Assembly: GCF_000312045.1 (NCBI RefSeq)
Contig: NZ_HE978635.1
Location: forward strand, 835,296 to 899,295
Source of the DNA: Noviherbaspirillum massiliense JC206
Lineage (GTDB): Bacteria; Pseudomonadota; Gammaproteobacteria; Burkholderiales; Burkholderiaceae_D
Length of the DNA stretch: 64,000 nt
Reading direction: 5' to 3'
Shown in pieces: positions 15,782 to 23,504 of the stretch. The notes below the pieces were generated by a model. That model made no database searches, was not told the DNA's origin, and was given only the letters and a program-made list of their open reading frames with translations. The position numbers and the translations under genes are program-made. Numbering within the stretch: position 1 is the first letter of the stretch; each line of letters begins with the position of its first letter.

Positions 15782-15973
15782 CTTTATCTCCCTTACGTCG
15801 GCAAATACGCGAGCGGCTTATCGTCGGTACTGCAAGAATATCGAGACGATATCGACCTATGGTGCCACGGCCACTTGCATCGGCATCTGAACTTTACCGA
15901 TGAAAGTGTGCGTGCCTTCTGTAATCCCCACAGGTACCACTCTAAACCGCAGCCCATAATCAGCGCATTCTGA
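15782..15973 (+). pseudogene. C-terminal fragment of a metallophosphoesterase
   Basis: The plus-strand frame reads through YASGLSSVLQEYRDDID and then DIDLWCHGHLH and VRAFCNPHRY before a TGA at 15971. This is the pattern of the last third of calcineurin-like phosphoesterases: GHxH metal-ligand motif followed by a CNPRGY-like element. There is no start codon, no N-terminal metal-binding motifs and no ribosome-binding site, so it is a degraded remnant. The true family's CNPRGY is altered to CNPHRY. Confidence 0.55.
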
Positions 15974-16820
15974 CTCGGAGCTCACGCGACCAATGATGCG
16001 ATTGCCGAAAGCGCGCAAGAATATTCTCGCGATCCCTATGAGGGCGCTAGGAGCGCGGCGCGGCACGCCGATTGCCCTCGTCCTTGAAACGTAACCCTTG
16101 CTCAAGGATGGCTTTCAATTCCGTCTGGCTGAAAACAGCGTCTGGCTCATTGCTACTGTGCCGGCGAAGCACATCCGTTTTCCCGATTGAGGCCCAGTGA
16201 GAACCCCAAGATATCGAGATGCGAGGTTCTTCCGAAGAACGTGAGGAGCGGACTGTTTCGGTATGTCTTTGCGTCTTCCTGCTTTATACCGAAGATATAG
16301 CCATTTAGGCTACTTCGCAGCGTCAGGGACTGAAATCTGGCATCTGAACGAATAGAGCGCTGATTCAGCGATACGTCGGCCACAAGGTCCACCGACAAGT
16401 CGCGCCGGGTGCCAAGGTTCTTCCGTTGTAGCCGCGGTGGTCCGGACGTTAAATAGGACACGTTGGAGCATGCCCAGCGCAAGCAATACATTTACAGCTT
16501 CCCCAAGAGCCGCCTATACCATTCTCCCGGTAACGCTTCGCCACTTTTACTCCTACTTCGAGCTCCTTCGGTCCGCTCATGATTTGCTCTTCGGCGCATC
16601 GATTTTTCATGCTGCTGCCAAAGCAGACGCCCCCATTACCTGACTACTCCAGGACTCGGGTCAGTCGTGACCAACAAGTCAAATTGCGGTGGTATTTGAG
16701 CTAGCCCATATCGGAAAAAAACATTTACATCTTTCCGGGCGCGGCCAGCGAACTCCAACGATGCCAACACGTCAATATTGGCGTGGCCACAAGATACTGC
16801 ATTCAAAAAAGGAGCAATGA
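15974..16820. other. Gene-poor stretch, probably decayed DNA
   Basis: Open frames exist on the minus strand at 15857-16105 and 16153-16491, but they have no ribosome-binding site, domain or normal composition, and the first lies opposite the phosphoesterase remnant. I see no supportable gene. The last 30 bases hold AAAAAAGGAG, the ribosome-binding site of the next gene. Confidence 0.45.
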
Positions 16821-17264
16821 ATGAAAAATTGGCTTTTACCGATAACCTGTGCGATTAGTCTAGCGGCCTGCAGTTCGACAGGACCGAGCACTGGCGGCTC
16901 CGCCTCTGGCTCAGCCTCTGGAATAGGTTCCGCAAGCGGGTCCGCCCAAGTTGCTCCAGGGGCCTCGTCGGGCAGCTCGAACACCTCACCGTCTGCTTCA
17001 GCGGCGACCAGCGGCTCTTCGAGCAGTTCGGGACTCGGCTCCTCCGGGCAATCCTCGTCTGATTTGTCATCGCCTTCCGGCAGTAGCGTAACGTCCGGTA
17101 CCTCCGGCAGCACAGGCGCATCGTCGTCGAACAATTATGGGGCCACGTCGAGCAGCTCCGGTACGACTGGTACAACGGGTGCGTCGTCCTTCGGTAATGC
17201 GTCCTCATCGGACACGCCGTCCGGCGTCGGTTCGTCCTCCAGCCCAGCAGCCGGTACAAAGTAA
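16821..17264 (+). CDS. Ser/Gly-rich low-complexity lipoprotein
   Basis: Predicted lipoprotein of 147 residues. AAGGAG precedes the ATG. The signal peptide ends in the lipobox LAAC (Cys17). Almost the entire mature chain is Ser, Gly, Thr and Ala in irregular blocks (SGSASG, SSSSSG, GTTGTTG), with no charged residues apart from two Asp and the last Lys. It should be disordered and surface-exposed or periplasmic. Such low-complexity lipoproteins are common in Burkholderiales without known function. The opposite strand is also open across the gene because of the skewed codon use; that is a shadow. Confidence 0.75.
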   Translation: MKNWLLPITCAISLAACSSTGPSTGGSASGSASGIGSASGSAQVAPGASSGSSNTSPSASAATSGSSSSSGLGSSGQSSSDLSSPSGSSVTSGTSGSTGASSSNNYGATSSSSGTTGTTGASSFGNASSSDTPSGVGSSSSPAAGTK

Positions 17265-17274
17265 GGCCCCAATC

Positions 17275-17302
17275 GCGGTTACCGTATCTGCACCGTAACC
17301 GC
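17275..17302 (+). terminator. Hairpin after the Ser/Gly-rich lipoprotein gene
   Basis: Perfect 8-base arms GCGGTTAC (17275-17282) and GTAACCGC (17295-17302) with a 12-base loop, 11 bases beyond the stop. No T-run follows; it may be a weak terminator or a 3'-end stabiliser. Confidence 0.4.
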
Positions 17303-17397
17303 ATTACCCAACCAATCCGAAGTTGCGTCAGCATGCGTCCCCCGCCATGCAGATGGAGGCGCGTGGCTTGGCGCACCCTCAAGTTAAAGGAGTAAGC

Positions 17398-17703
17398 ATG
17401 AAAAAGCACCTGATTGCAACGATTTCGATTGCGGTGGCATTGCCGGTGTTTGCCCAAACCGCCAACACGCCAGCTGATGCCAAAGCCCAAGGCAAGGTGG
17501 AACAGGCACAAATCAAGGCAGACAAGAAGGTCGACGAAGCGATGACCGATGAAGCACGTGCCAACGTGCAGGCTGACGCCAAAGCGAACGACAAGAAGCT
17601 CAAGGCACACCACAAGGCCCAGAAGAAGATTGATGATGCGGCCGCCGATGTCGCCAACGCCCAAAACAAGGCTGAGGTAGATGCTGCAAAAGCCACGAAG
17701 TAA
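17398..17703 (+). CDS. Small exported Lys/Ala-rich helical protein
   Basis: Protein of 101 residues with a signal peptide (MKKHLIATISIAVALPVFAQ). The mature part is a highly charged Lys/Ala/Asp/Gln helix (KVEQAQIKADKKVDEAM, KANDKKLKAHHKAQKKIDDA) without cysteine, probably a periplasmic coiled coil. AAAGGAG lies before the ATG. Composition resembles small stress- or metal-related periplasmic proteins, but no family is recognised. A short 3' hairpin (AAGCC 17711-17715 with GGCTT 17731-17735) exposes GTCTCCTCC in its loop. Confidence 0.7.
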   Translation: MKKHLIATISIAVALPVFAQTANTPADAKAQGKVEQAQIKADKKVDEAMTDEARANVQADAKANDKKLKAHHKAQKKIDDAAADVANAQNKAEVDAAKATK

Positions 17704-17790
17704 AACATAGAAGCCACCGTCTCCTCCGAAGGCTTTCGCTTGGCAATGGTGTTCTCATTCACAGGCCGGTATGCAAGGCTATAAAAGCCA

Positions 17791-17880
17791 ACCCGGCAAG
17801 CCGGGTGTCAGCATGTGGTGCCCCGAGGATACATGCTACGGAGGCTGACATGAGCGTCTGCGCCATCCGGCGCAGACGCT
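17791..17880. other. Cluster of hairpins, possible structured RNA or terminator
   Basis: Three nested or adjacent inverted repeats lie in 90 noncoding bases. ACCCGGC/GCCGGGT is at 17791-17806. AGCATGT pairs with ACATGCT further on, inside an outer TGTCAGC/GCTGACA pair that shares three bases. A perfect 12-base hairpin AGCGTCTGCGCC/GGCGCAGACGCT with loop ATCC is at 17853-17880. The last one could be a bidirectional terminator; the whole could be a structured RNA. There is no T-run and no promoter evidence. Confidence 0.4.
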
Positions 17881-18166
17881 GTTGCCACATCGGCAGATGA
17901 GGCAACAGCTTCTACTGCAGCATCAGTGTCAGGCGCGTTCGCGCTGCGATTATTGAAGAGCGGGATGAGTCGCCTTCGTTGCGCTGGTGTGTCTGAGCCA
18001 GGCGCACCAATCCGAAGGGCCGCCGTTCAGTTCCGCGACACCGGCTGCATTCGGATTTTGAGCTACAACCATTTGCTGCTGAAGCATCTTGTTTGCGGAT
18101 CAATTTTTCGTTTTTTCACTCTTCCATGCATCGATTGTCTTGTTGTGTTGAAAATCACGAACATCA

Positions 18167-18796
18167 ATGAAACCCATACTGATTGCATGCCTTATTCTGA
18201 ATCTAGGAGGGCCGGCCGCAGCTGCCTCCATTTCGCCGCGACTGCCCATGTATGGAAGTGACGGGCGATTAGATGGCTCGTTATTGAAGCGGCAGAACAT
18301 CCTGGTGAACGCAGTAATGAAGAGCCGGCGTGACAGGAGCGAAGCGTCATACGAGAAGAGCGACCTCGGATGGAGCTTTGTACACCAGAAGCGGTATGAC
18401 ACGGCCATGGCCGCCTTCAATGACGCTTGGTTGCTCGATTCGGAGAACGGTGAAGCGCATTATGGGTTCGCAACCGTGGTAATGCGACGCGACCACGATG
18501 CGCGGAGCGCTGAACGATCCTTCAAAATGGCAGTGGAAAAGCCAAAAGTACCACCAAATGCCTTTGTCGAATACGGGCAGCTTCTCCTGTCCTTAGGGCG
18601 AGTGGACGACAGCCTGGAGATACTCTACAAGGCACTGGACCGCTCACCGAAAATTTCCAACGCGCGTTCCTATATCGCCGGCGCGTACTACCAGAAGAAG
18701 AATTTCGCCAAGGCGTGCCAGTGGGCGCAGAGCGCCGTCGAGAACAAGGACGTGCTCAAGCGCAGGCTGCTCGAGGAAAGCTGCAGCCGAGAGTAA
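18167..18796 (+). CDS. Exported TPR-repeat protein
   Basis: Protein of 209 residues with a signal peptide (MKPILIACLILNLGGPAAA). Tetratricopeptide-like helices follow: LGWSFVHQKRYDTAMAAFN, EYGQLLLSLGRVDDSLEIL and IAGAYYQKKNFAKACQWA (the last about residues 165-185). Probably a periplasmic protein-interaction adaptor; this arrangement is common in tight-adherence or type IV pilus accessory proteins such as TadD, though no pilus genes flank it. The start was taken at the signal peptide; no strong ribosome-binding site is visible. It seems monocistronic. Confidence 0.75.
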   Translation: MKPILIACLILNLGGPAAAASISPRLPMYGSDGRLDGSLLKRQNILVNAVMKSRRDRSEASYEKSDLGWSFVHQKRYDTAMAAFNDAWLLDSENGEAHYGFATVVMRRDHDARSAERSFKMAVEKPKVPPNAFVEYGQLLLSLGRVDDSLEILYKALDRSPKISNARSYIAGAYYQKKNFAKACQWAQSAVENKDVLKRRLLEESCSRE

Positions 18797-19213
18797 TAAG
18801 GCCAGCCTGGGACATCAAACAATGTTCGGACAGGCAGACGTCGAAGCAACCCCGACCGTTCTTGTGCGTATTGCCCTATGCGAATTCAAAATTCGTTGGA
18901 GTTCCCATGGCCGAACAATATCTTCGTCTGGTCGCGAAGGTGAGCAATTTTCGAGTTCCAGCGGGCGATTATCACCATACCGCTTATGCCATCACCTCGG
19001 AGAGGAGGCCGATGCTGGATTTTCCGTGCATCTGAATTCTGCATAGCCTGGGTACAGCGCTCGCTTGGTTCAGCCTTCCTTTGATAACGAGCAGTGGGCG
19101 CGGCACAAATGCGGATTGCCACGGTGAGATTGTGTGCCGCTCGTATGGTTTTCAACTCGAACACGAGGAGCGCTCGTGCCTATGAATGGAGCGTATTGGA
19201 CAGTAACTTAGCG
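18797..19213. other. Intergenic stretch, nothing supportable
   Basis: Only short overlapping frames without ribosome-binding sites or domains were found. The downstream gene could begin earlier than annotated (a GTG at 19094 in the same frame), but the added residues look non-coding. Confidence 0.4.
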
Positions 19214-19567
19214 ATGAAGGAAGCGTTGTGCACAAAGGATGGCATCAATTTGATTCTTTCCTATGTTGAAACAGCGGATTTGCACGAAAATGTCTATGTT
19301 GAATGTGATGGCCGCGACTGTCTTTGGGAATACGTCATGCACCGCGATGAGTCTATTGCATCTCTACTTGAATGGTTATCACCGAAACTGACAGTAGACG
19401 AGTTAGATTTTTTACGCACTCAACTCGACAGCCTGGCTGAGAACGCGAAGCGATACGGGCACTTGTTGGAAAGGGATTCACACTCGCTATATGCAGTCGT
19501 GGTCTCCTCAATAAATCAGGTCGCGATCGATCAAGAAGAAACGCTCAAAATTAAGAAAGAAAAATGA
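19214..19567 (+). CDS. Hypothetical protein
   Basis: Acidic soluble protein of 117 residues, not recognised. The sequence from residue 1 (MKEALCTKDGINLILS) to the Lys-rich end (LKIKKEK) is mostly helical and has three cysteines (YVECDGRDCLW holds two). The DNA is more AT-rich than the neighbouring genes, which suggests acquired DNA. The start is uncertain: the ATG at 19214 has no clear Shine-Dalgarno sequence, and a TTG at 19196 or a GTG at 19094 would also keep the frame. It lies in a gene-poor region. Confidence 0.5.
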   Translation: MKEALCTKDGINLILSYVETADLHENVYVECDGRDCLWEYVMHRDESIASLLEWLSPKLTVDELDFLRTQLDSLAENAKRYGHLLERDSHSLYAVVVSSINQVAIDQEETLKIKKEK

Positions 19568-19763
19568 GCCAACTCGTGCTGAACAGCGCCTGTTTCGGAA
19601 GAGACAGCCAGACGTACTGCCAGTGGCCATTAGCCAGCTAATCGCTTTGACAGGAGGCGGCCGCACCAAATACGAGACACGCGTACCACGGTCAAGTCCA
19701 TGACTGTGGCACTGGCCAGGTTGAACTATGGCCGCTTCTTTCGCAATGCGAGTCACCAGCCAT

Positions 19764-20078
19764 TCAATGTAGCTGCTCAGCTTTCCCGGTTCTGGGTGCC
19801 GGCATCAAGGCAGTCGATTGGCGTGCTGACGAAGCGTCCACCGTGTAAAAGTCAACGAGCGTCCAGGGAACGGTTACAGGCAGGAGGAGTGTGTCCGCCA
19901 CCAATGAGAACGGCAAGTCAGCGCATACGATAGACATACACCTGGCTTCAATGTGCCGTCTTGTTCCGGAATAGATTTTATTGGGCGTCTTGTTTTCCAC
20001 CAGCGTGCCGACAGACACGCAACCGCAGAGGTTGGTGAATATAAAGATAGCTATCGCATAGACTTTAACATCGCGCAT
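19764..20078 (-). CDS. YceK/YidQ family lipoprotein (DUF1375)
   Basis: Small lipoprotein of 104 residues. The N-terminal signal ends at the lipobox-like LCGC (about residues 17-20). The core has the family hallmarks: IYSGTRRHIE, then DLPFSLVADTLLLPVTVP. YceK/YidQ proteins are inner- or outer-membrane lipoproteins of unknown function. TTCTCC on the plus strand, i.e. GGAGAA on the coding strand, precedes the start. The start overlaps by 28 bases the end of a possible upstream gene. Confidence 0.75.
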   Translation of the reverse strand: MRDVKVYAIAIFIFTNLCGCVSVGTLVENKTPNKIYSGTRRHIEARCMSIVCADLPFSLVADTLLLPVTVPWTLVDFYTVDASSARQSTALMPAPRTGKAEQLH

Positions 20079-20428
20079 GAAGCTTTCTCCTCACCCCATT
20101 GAGTAACTCTTACTTCACAACCGTCCTGCACCGTAGTATAGCCCGGTAAGTGTCTGCAGTCGGTCCGTAACGTCATGTCCCCCTGTTGGCGCACCACAGA
20201 TGGCAGCCCATTCCATCTTGATGAACTCGCCCGTTTGTCATTCACTGTTGCTTTCCGCAGCACCGGGACTGTCTGAGTCAAAAAAATGGAATGGGTAGCA
20301 CCCTGCGAAACTGCCCCGCAATGCGGACAAACAATCTTTCCGGGTTCAACCGCGACTGCGCTGTGTGGGGAAAATTGGGTTACCAAAAACGGGCGCCCAC
20401 ATCCGGAAAAAGCACAACGATACAACAT
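20051..20428 (-). CDS. Possible small cysteine-rich protein
   Basis: Uncertain gene of 125 residues beginning MLYRCAFSGCGRPFLV. It has a possible zinc ribbon made of C-x4-C near the N-terminus and KIVCPHCG about 30 residues later. Downstream of that the sequence is low in recognisable features. It overlaps the DUF1375 gene by 28 bases on the same strand. The two cysteine pairs and the FSGCGRPF...IVCPHCG pattern argue for coding; the weak start and undefined C-terminus argue against. Confidence 0.35.
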   Translation of the reverse strand: MLYRCAFSGCGRPFLVTQFSPHSAVAVEPGKIVCPHCGAVSQGATHSIFLTQTVPVLRKATVNDKRASSSRWNGLPSVVRQQGDMTLRTDCRHLPGYTTVQDGCEVRVTQWGEEKASCAMLKSMR

Positions 20429-20683
20429 ACGATACCCAAGTGGAGACAAGAAGGGTGAGAGGCCGTTCACCATTAAACAGAATTTCGGTGCACGTGGCCG
20501 TCATCAAGGCGATGCAAAGTATGGCAGGCGACCATGACTCCAGCATGACACAGCCATACGTCTTGCAACGGCATAGCCCAACCTCCTTGAGCAAATAGGA
20601 GCCAAGCACATGGCGTGGCCGTTATCAATCAATCGTATATCTCGTATTACAAACCAAAAGCAGACAACAGAACATGTGCCCGG

Positions 20684-20759
20684 TATAGTTTGTTCCGTCT
20701 CCTCCTTTCCTCTCCAAGGAATGGATTCGCCCGCAGCCGCAAGGTCTGCGGGCTTTTTT
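20684..20759 (+). ncRNA. Candidate small RNA with anti-Shine-Dalgarno motif
   Basis: A TATAGT -10 element (20684-20689) precedes a short transcript whose start carries GTCTCCTCC (20697-20705) and more C/U-rich sequence. A strong factor-independent terminator follows: GCCCGCAG (20729-20736) pairs with CTGCGGGC (20746-20753), then six T residues (20754-20759). The RNA would be about 60 nt. A CUCCUCC stretch could base-pair with ribosome-binding sites. A similarly built locus is at 47704-47779. No ORF of use lies inside. Confidence 0.5.
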
Positions 20760-21688
20760 ATTGGTACGGAATTTCGCAATAAGCCGGCTCTCGGCTAACA
20801 GCCCATTGGCTGTCAATCCCGCGCTTCGCACTTGCCTTGTTTTTCTTCACAAAGAGAGCGCTCCTGAAAATCCATGAATCGCCCCGGGTTTAGATGAAAC
20901 GCGCGAACCTTACAATCTGGGAGACGTGTGGGTGGTGACCGGAACAGAGAACGATGCCAGTCACCAATGGCAACAGCGTCATCCGAGTGTCATATTTCGG
21001 GAGTAATCTGGTTGCATGGACGCGCGGCGTCGACACCTGCATCAAACGGTGCTAGGCCGTCACTCGACATCGAGTGGTCCATCCGATTCCAGCCATCCTG
21101 CCCACCGCGAAAGGAAGGCGCTGTCTTCAGGTGTTGCCGCTCAGCAGATTGCAAGCCACTGCCCAAGCCTCAGGTCCGGCAACAACCTTAGCTAGCGTTG
21201 TCCTGGCCATATATACGCTCAGGCTCTCTCAGGGAGAGCCAAATCGGGCTATATATCCGGAAATGTGGGTTGCGGGCTTGCTGTGCGCGACTTTGGCGCA
21301 GTGTGGGCGATTTCCGGAGCAGCGACACGGGAGTGCTGTTCCAGCTGTTCACGAGTAGAGGAACCGTCGTTCGAACACATGCTGTGCTTCTAACGTCTTT
21401 CCGTGACAGTGCTACTCGGCCTCAGCACGGGACGCCGCTTCCTCGCTGGCTCGGTAGAAAGGCTCATACCACGCCCAGAAATCAGCGTTAACACTGTTAC
21501 CAATCGCGGATTGCTGCCTTCCCTAAAAATTTAATAAAGATGCGCAGTCAATGCCAGTATCGTGCGCCAACTCCGACATGCCCGGAGCGCCGCCGACAGA
21601 AACGTGGACACGCTCTCGACGGTCAATTAATCCGGCTCATCCTTCGCAGTTGCACGCGTCCAAAACTTACCTCCGCAAGTTATCGTTT
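20760..21688. other. Gene-poor stretch left of the integron region
   Basis: Only short, featureless frames are present on both strands, without ribosome-binding sites. It may hold further decayed cassettes, but no clear attC site was seen here. Confidence 0.4.
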
Positions 21689-21745
21689 ATTCAACACTGT
21701 AATTGAGATGGCTGTACCCGAGTCAGCCTGGAACGTTTGTTATGC
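21689..21745 (-). repeat. attC-like recombination site (cassette 3, left integron)
   Basis: 57-base site that in cassette (minus) orientation begins GCATAAC, overlapping the gene's TAA stop, has a central GGCTG/CAGCC pair and ends in GTTGAAT, which fits the GTTRRRY core consensus. Size and layout are those of an integron 59-base element. Confidence 0.6.
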
Positions 21746-22183
21746 TCTGTTATTGTCGAAACCTCCCAGTAACGCCTGCACCGCGCCCAGCAACTGCTTG
21801 AAGGTCCCCCGGTAGTACCACACCAGGCCGCACATGGCATACAGGGACAGGGACGCCGGAAAGTTCGCTTCCCGCATCAGCTCAAGGGCGACCGGATTCT
21901 TGAATTTCCAGTACAACCAGTAGCAGCCGTCGACGGTGAACCAAGTCAAGAACAGCATCAACGGAAAGCGGCGCCACTGGCGGGTTAGCACTACGCGCAT
22001 GCTCCAGGCGGCCGTAAAGTAAGCGAACAGGGCCATGATGAAACTGATCGGGATGTCCCAGTCCGGAGCTTCATAGTAGAACGAGCCGACAATGAGAAGG
22101 CCAATGCCCACTGATAGCGCCCCGAGCTTCCAGGGGCGGCGGTACTCCACCATCAGCTCCTGGACTTGCTCTCTTATGTGCAT
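21740..22183 (-). CDS. Cassette-borne membrane protein
   Basis: Predicted inner-membrane protein of 147 residues, not recognised as a named family. After a polar N-terminus (MHIREQVQELMVEYRRPWKL) there are four hydrophobic segments: about residues 20-39, 45-65, 72-93 and 115-130. Trp and Tyr are abundant near the interfaces. The stop codon lies inside an attC-like site and the gene shares strand and spacing with the cupin and VOC genes, so it reads as the last integron cassette. Small membrane proteins of unknown function are typical cassette cargo. The frame is open upstream to 22288, but the start at 22183 leaves room for the cassette boundary. Confidence 0.65.
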   Translation of the reverse strand: MHIREQVQELMVEYRRPWKLGALSVGIGLLIVGSFYYEAPDWDIPISFIMALFAYFTAAWSMRVVLTRQWRRFPLMLFLTWFTVDGCYWLYWKFKNPVALELMREANFPASLSLYAMCGLVWYYRGTFKQLLGAVQALLGGFDNNRA

Positions 22184-22284
22184 GGCTTTGTCCCGGCACG
22201 ACCAGGTTGAAGGGTGCGGATGCGATATGGCTGCGTAACGCCGTCGCCCGCCATTCCCGAGTACGCTTCTCATCTTGTTGCGTT

Positions 22285-22704
22285 TCAAGACTGAACCGGG
22301 GCGAATACCGGCTTATGCTCTGTGCCGGCGCCCGGAGTCAGGAAAAGCATAGTGGTTTCAACATCCGTCTTGGCCGTGTGCCACGCGCCGCGTGGCACAA
22401 GCACATACGCCCCCGGGGTATCTAGCTCAATCACCTGCTCGGTGTCGGCCATCTCAAGAACCAGGGTAGCGGCTCCGGAGAGGAGCATGACCAGCTCATC
22501 GCCCGCCGGGTGGCGCTCCCAGGTGGCCCACGGCTCCGAGAACGTAAAGGCTGTCATCAGCCTGCCTTCGTCGAGCTCGGGGCGCTTACCGCTGGTCAGC
22601 TCCTTCCAGAACGATGCTGTTACCGGCACGACTTCAGCCTCCGCGCCGTCACGAAAGTGCAGATAACTGGAAAGGATGTGTTTTACGTTCATCGATTTCG
22701 TCAT
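22285..22704 (-). CDS. Cassette-borne cupin domain protein
   Basis: Single-domain cupin of 139 residues. The first cupin motif is seen as WATWERHPAGDELVMLLSGAATL (residues roughly 60-85), with an unusual H-x-A-G-D-E in place of the common GxHxHxxxE. The second is PGAYVLVPRGAWHTAK. Likely a small metal-binding or sugar-binding protein of unknown substrate. The ATG at 22704 begins six bases beyond an attC-like core (22710-22716), and another ATG at 22692 is possible. It is the second cassette of the left integron. Confidence 0.75.
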   Translation of the reverse strand: MTKSMNVKHILSSYLHFRDGAEAEVVPVTASFWKELTSGKRPELDEGRLMTAFTFSEPWATWERHPAGDELVMLLSGAATLVLEMADTEQVIELDTPGAYVLVPRGAWHTAKTDVETTMLFLTPGAGTEHKPVFAPVQS

Positions 22705-22709
22705 GCGGC

Positions 22710-22759
22710 ATCGAACGCAACCGGGGCCACGTGCGCAGCACGCATTCTCCGGGTTAAAC
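22710..22759 (-). repeat. attC-like recombination site (between VOC and cupin cassettes)
   Basis: 50-base site: in cassette orientation it starts with GTTTAAC (RYYYAAC consensus) four bases after the VOC stop, contains a central CGTGC-TGC-GCACG hairpin and ends CGTTCGAT, a one-base-degenerate version of GTTRRRY. The TGC-centred hairpin matches that of the better attC at 24531-24591. Confidence 0.6.
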
Positions 22760-22762
22760 AAA

Positions 22763-23152
22763 TTAGGTCCCTGGTTGGACGAGATTGATGAGATTGCCGC
22801 AGGAGTCTTCAAATAAAACCGCTGTGACGGGTCCCATGCTCTTCGGCCCACCTCGAAATTGAACGCCTCGCTCCTTGAGACGAGAGTACTCAGCCGAGAT
22901 GTCATTGGTGATGAAGGCGGTGGCGGGAATGCCAGCTTCAAAGAGCGCCTTTTGGTAGATGCGCGATGGAGGAAACTCCATTGGCTCAAGGACCAGCTCG
23001 ACCCCCGTGGCGCCCTCGGGGGAGCATACGGTGAGCCACCGAAACTCTCCCATGGGTATATCGTGCTTCTTTTCAAACCCAAGAATACTGGTATAGAAGG
23101 CCAGAGCTCGCTCCTGGTCTTCGACCAGGATGCTTGCCAGCGTGATTTGCAT
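22763..23152 (-). CDS. Cassette-borne VOC superfamily protein (glyoxalase/extradiol-dioxygenase fold)
   Basis: Protein of 129 residues with two beta-alpha-beta-beta-beta modules of the vicinal oxygen chelate fold: ILVEDQERALAFYTSILGFEKKHD at the N-terminus and FITNDISAEYSRLKERGVQF near residue 85, ending in LFEDSCGNLINLVQ. Such proteins include bleomycin-binding resistance proteins and metal-dependent lyases. Metal ligands are incomplete (no His in the first strand), so binding rather than catalysis is plausible. GAAAGGAG precedes the ATG. It is the first cassette after the attI-like sequence of the left integron. Confidence 0.8.
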   Translation of the reverse strand: MQITLASILVEDQERALAFYTSILGFEKKHDIPMGEFRWLTVCSPEGATGVELVLEPMEFPPSRIYQKALFEAGIPATAFITNDISAEYSRLKERGVQFRGGPKSMGPVTAVLFEDSCGNLINLVQPGT

Positions 23153-23178
23153 GACTCACTCCTTTCGGCAGTTCAGGG

Positions 23179-23220
23179 GCCTAAGTCATTATAAGTTACA
23201 GAGTATCAATTTAATAATGG
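23179..23220 (-). other. attI-like site of the left integron
   Basis: Sequence between the first left-hand cassette and the integrase remnant. It aligns with 25065-25106 beside the other integrase remnant: GCCTAAG versus TGCTAAC, then a shared TTATAA at +4, and CAATTTAA about 20 bases further on. Position and duplication suggest an attI recombination site. Confidence 0.5.
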
Positions 23221-23229
23221 GCACGCTGA

Positions 23230-23450
23230 TACGTCCGCTTCCATGACGTGCGACAGCCCAAGGAATTCGGCGGCAAAGACGTCGAAGGGATGCTATCGAT
23301 GGTGGCCAATGAGCGCAAAAGCACGCCTCCTGCCCATCGCCAGGCAGCGCATCGTTGTCTCTGTACAAAGAAGTGCCGACGACGGAGCTGCTCTTGGTAG
23401 GGGACGTCGGGTCGACCGGACGGAATGAGCCGGCGCCTCAGGCGACCACG
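23230..23450 (+). pseudogene. Integron integrase (IntI) remnant, left copy
   Basis: Broken tyrosine recombinase. From 23230 the frame gives YVRFHDVRQPKEFGG, then VEGMLSMVANERKS and HRQA, matching the N-terminal SAM-like domain of integron integrases (HPREMG...EAFLSxLANERKV...HxQAL). A frameshift near 23350 moves the match to another frame, LSLYKEVPTTELLL and on to about 23450, the LLFLYREVLGxDLPW equivalent. The first 45 codons and the whole catalytic domain are missing. It is oriented opposite to the cassettes, as in true integrons. Confidence 0.75.
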
Positions 23451-23504
23451 GCACGGTGATTCCATTGGTGACCACATACATCGCCGCCCACTCGATTAAG
23501 GAAG

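Noticed and set aside
16153-16491. 112-codon minus-strand frame in the decayed region
   Set aside because: No start signal or recognisable domain; left as noncoding.
20890-21540. Possible further integron cassettes left of 21689
   Set aside because: No GTTRRRY/RYYYAAC pair with a central hairpin and no coding frame with a ribosome-binding site.
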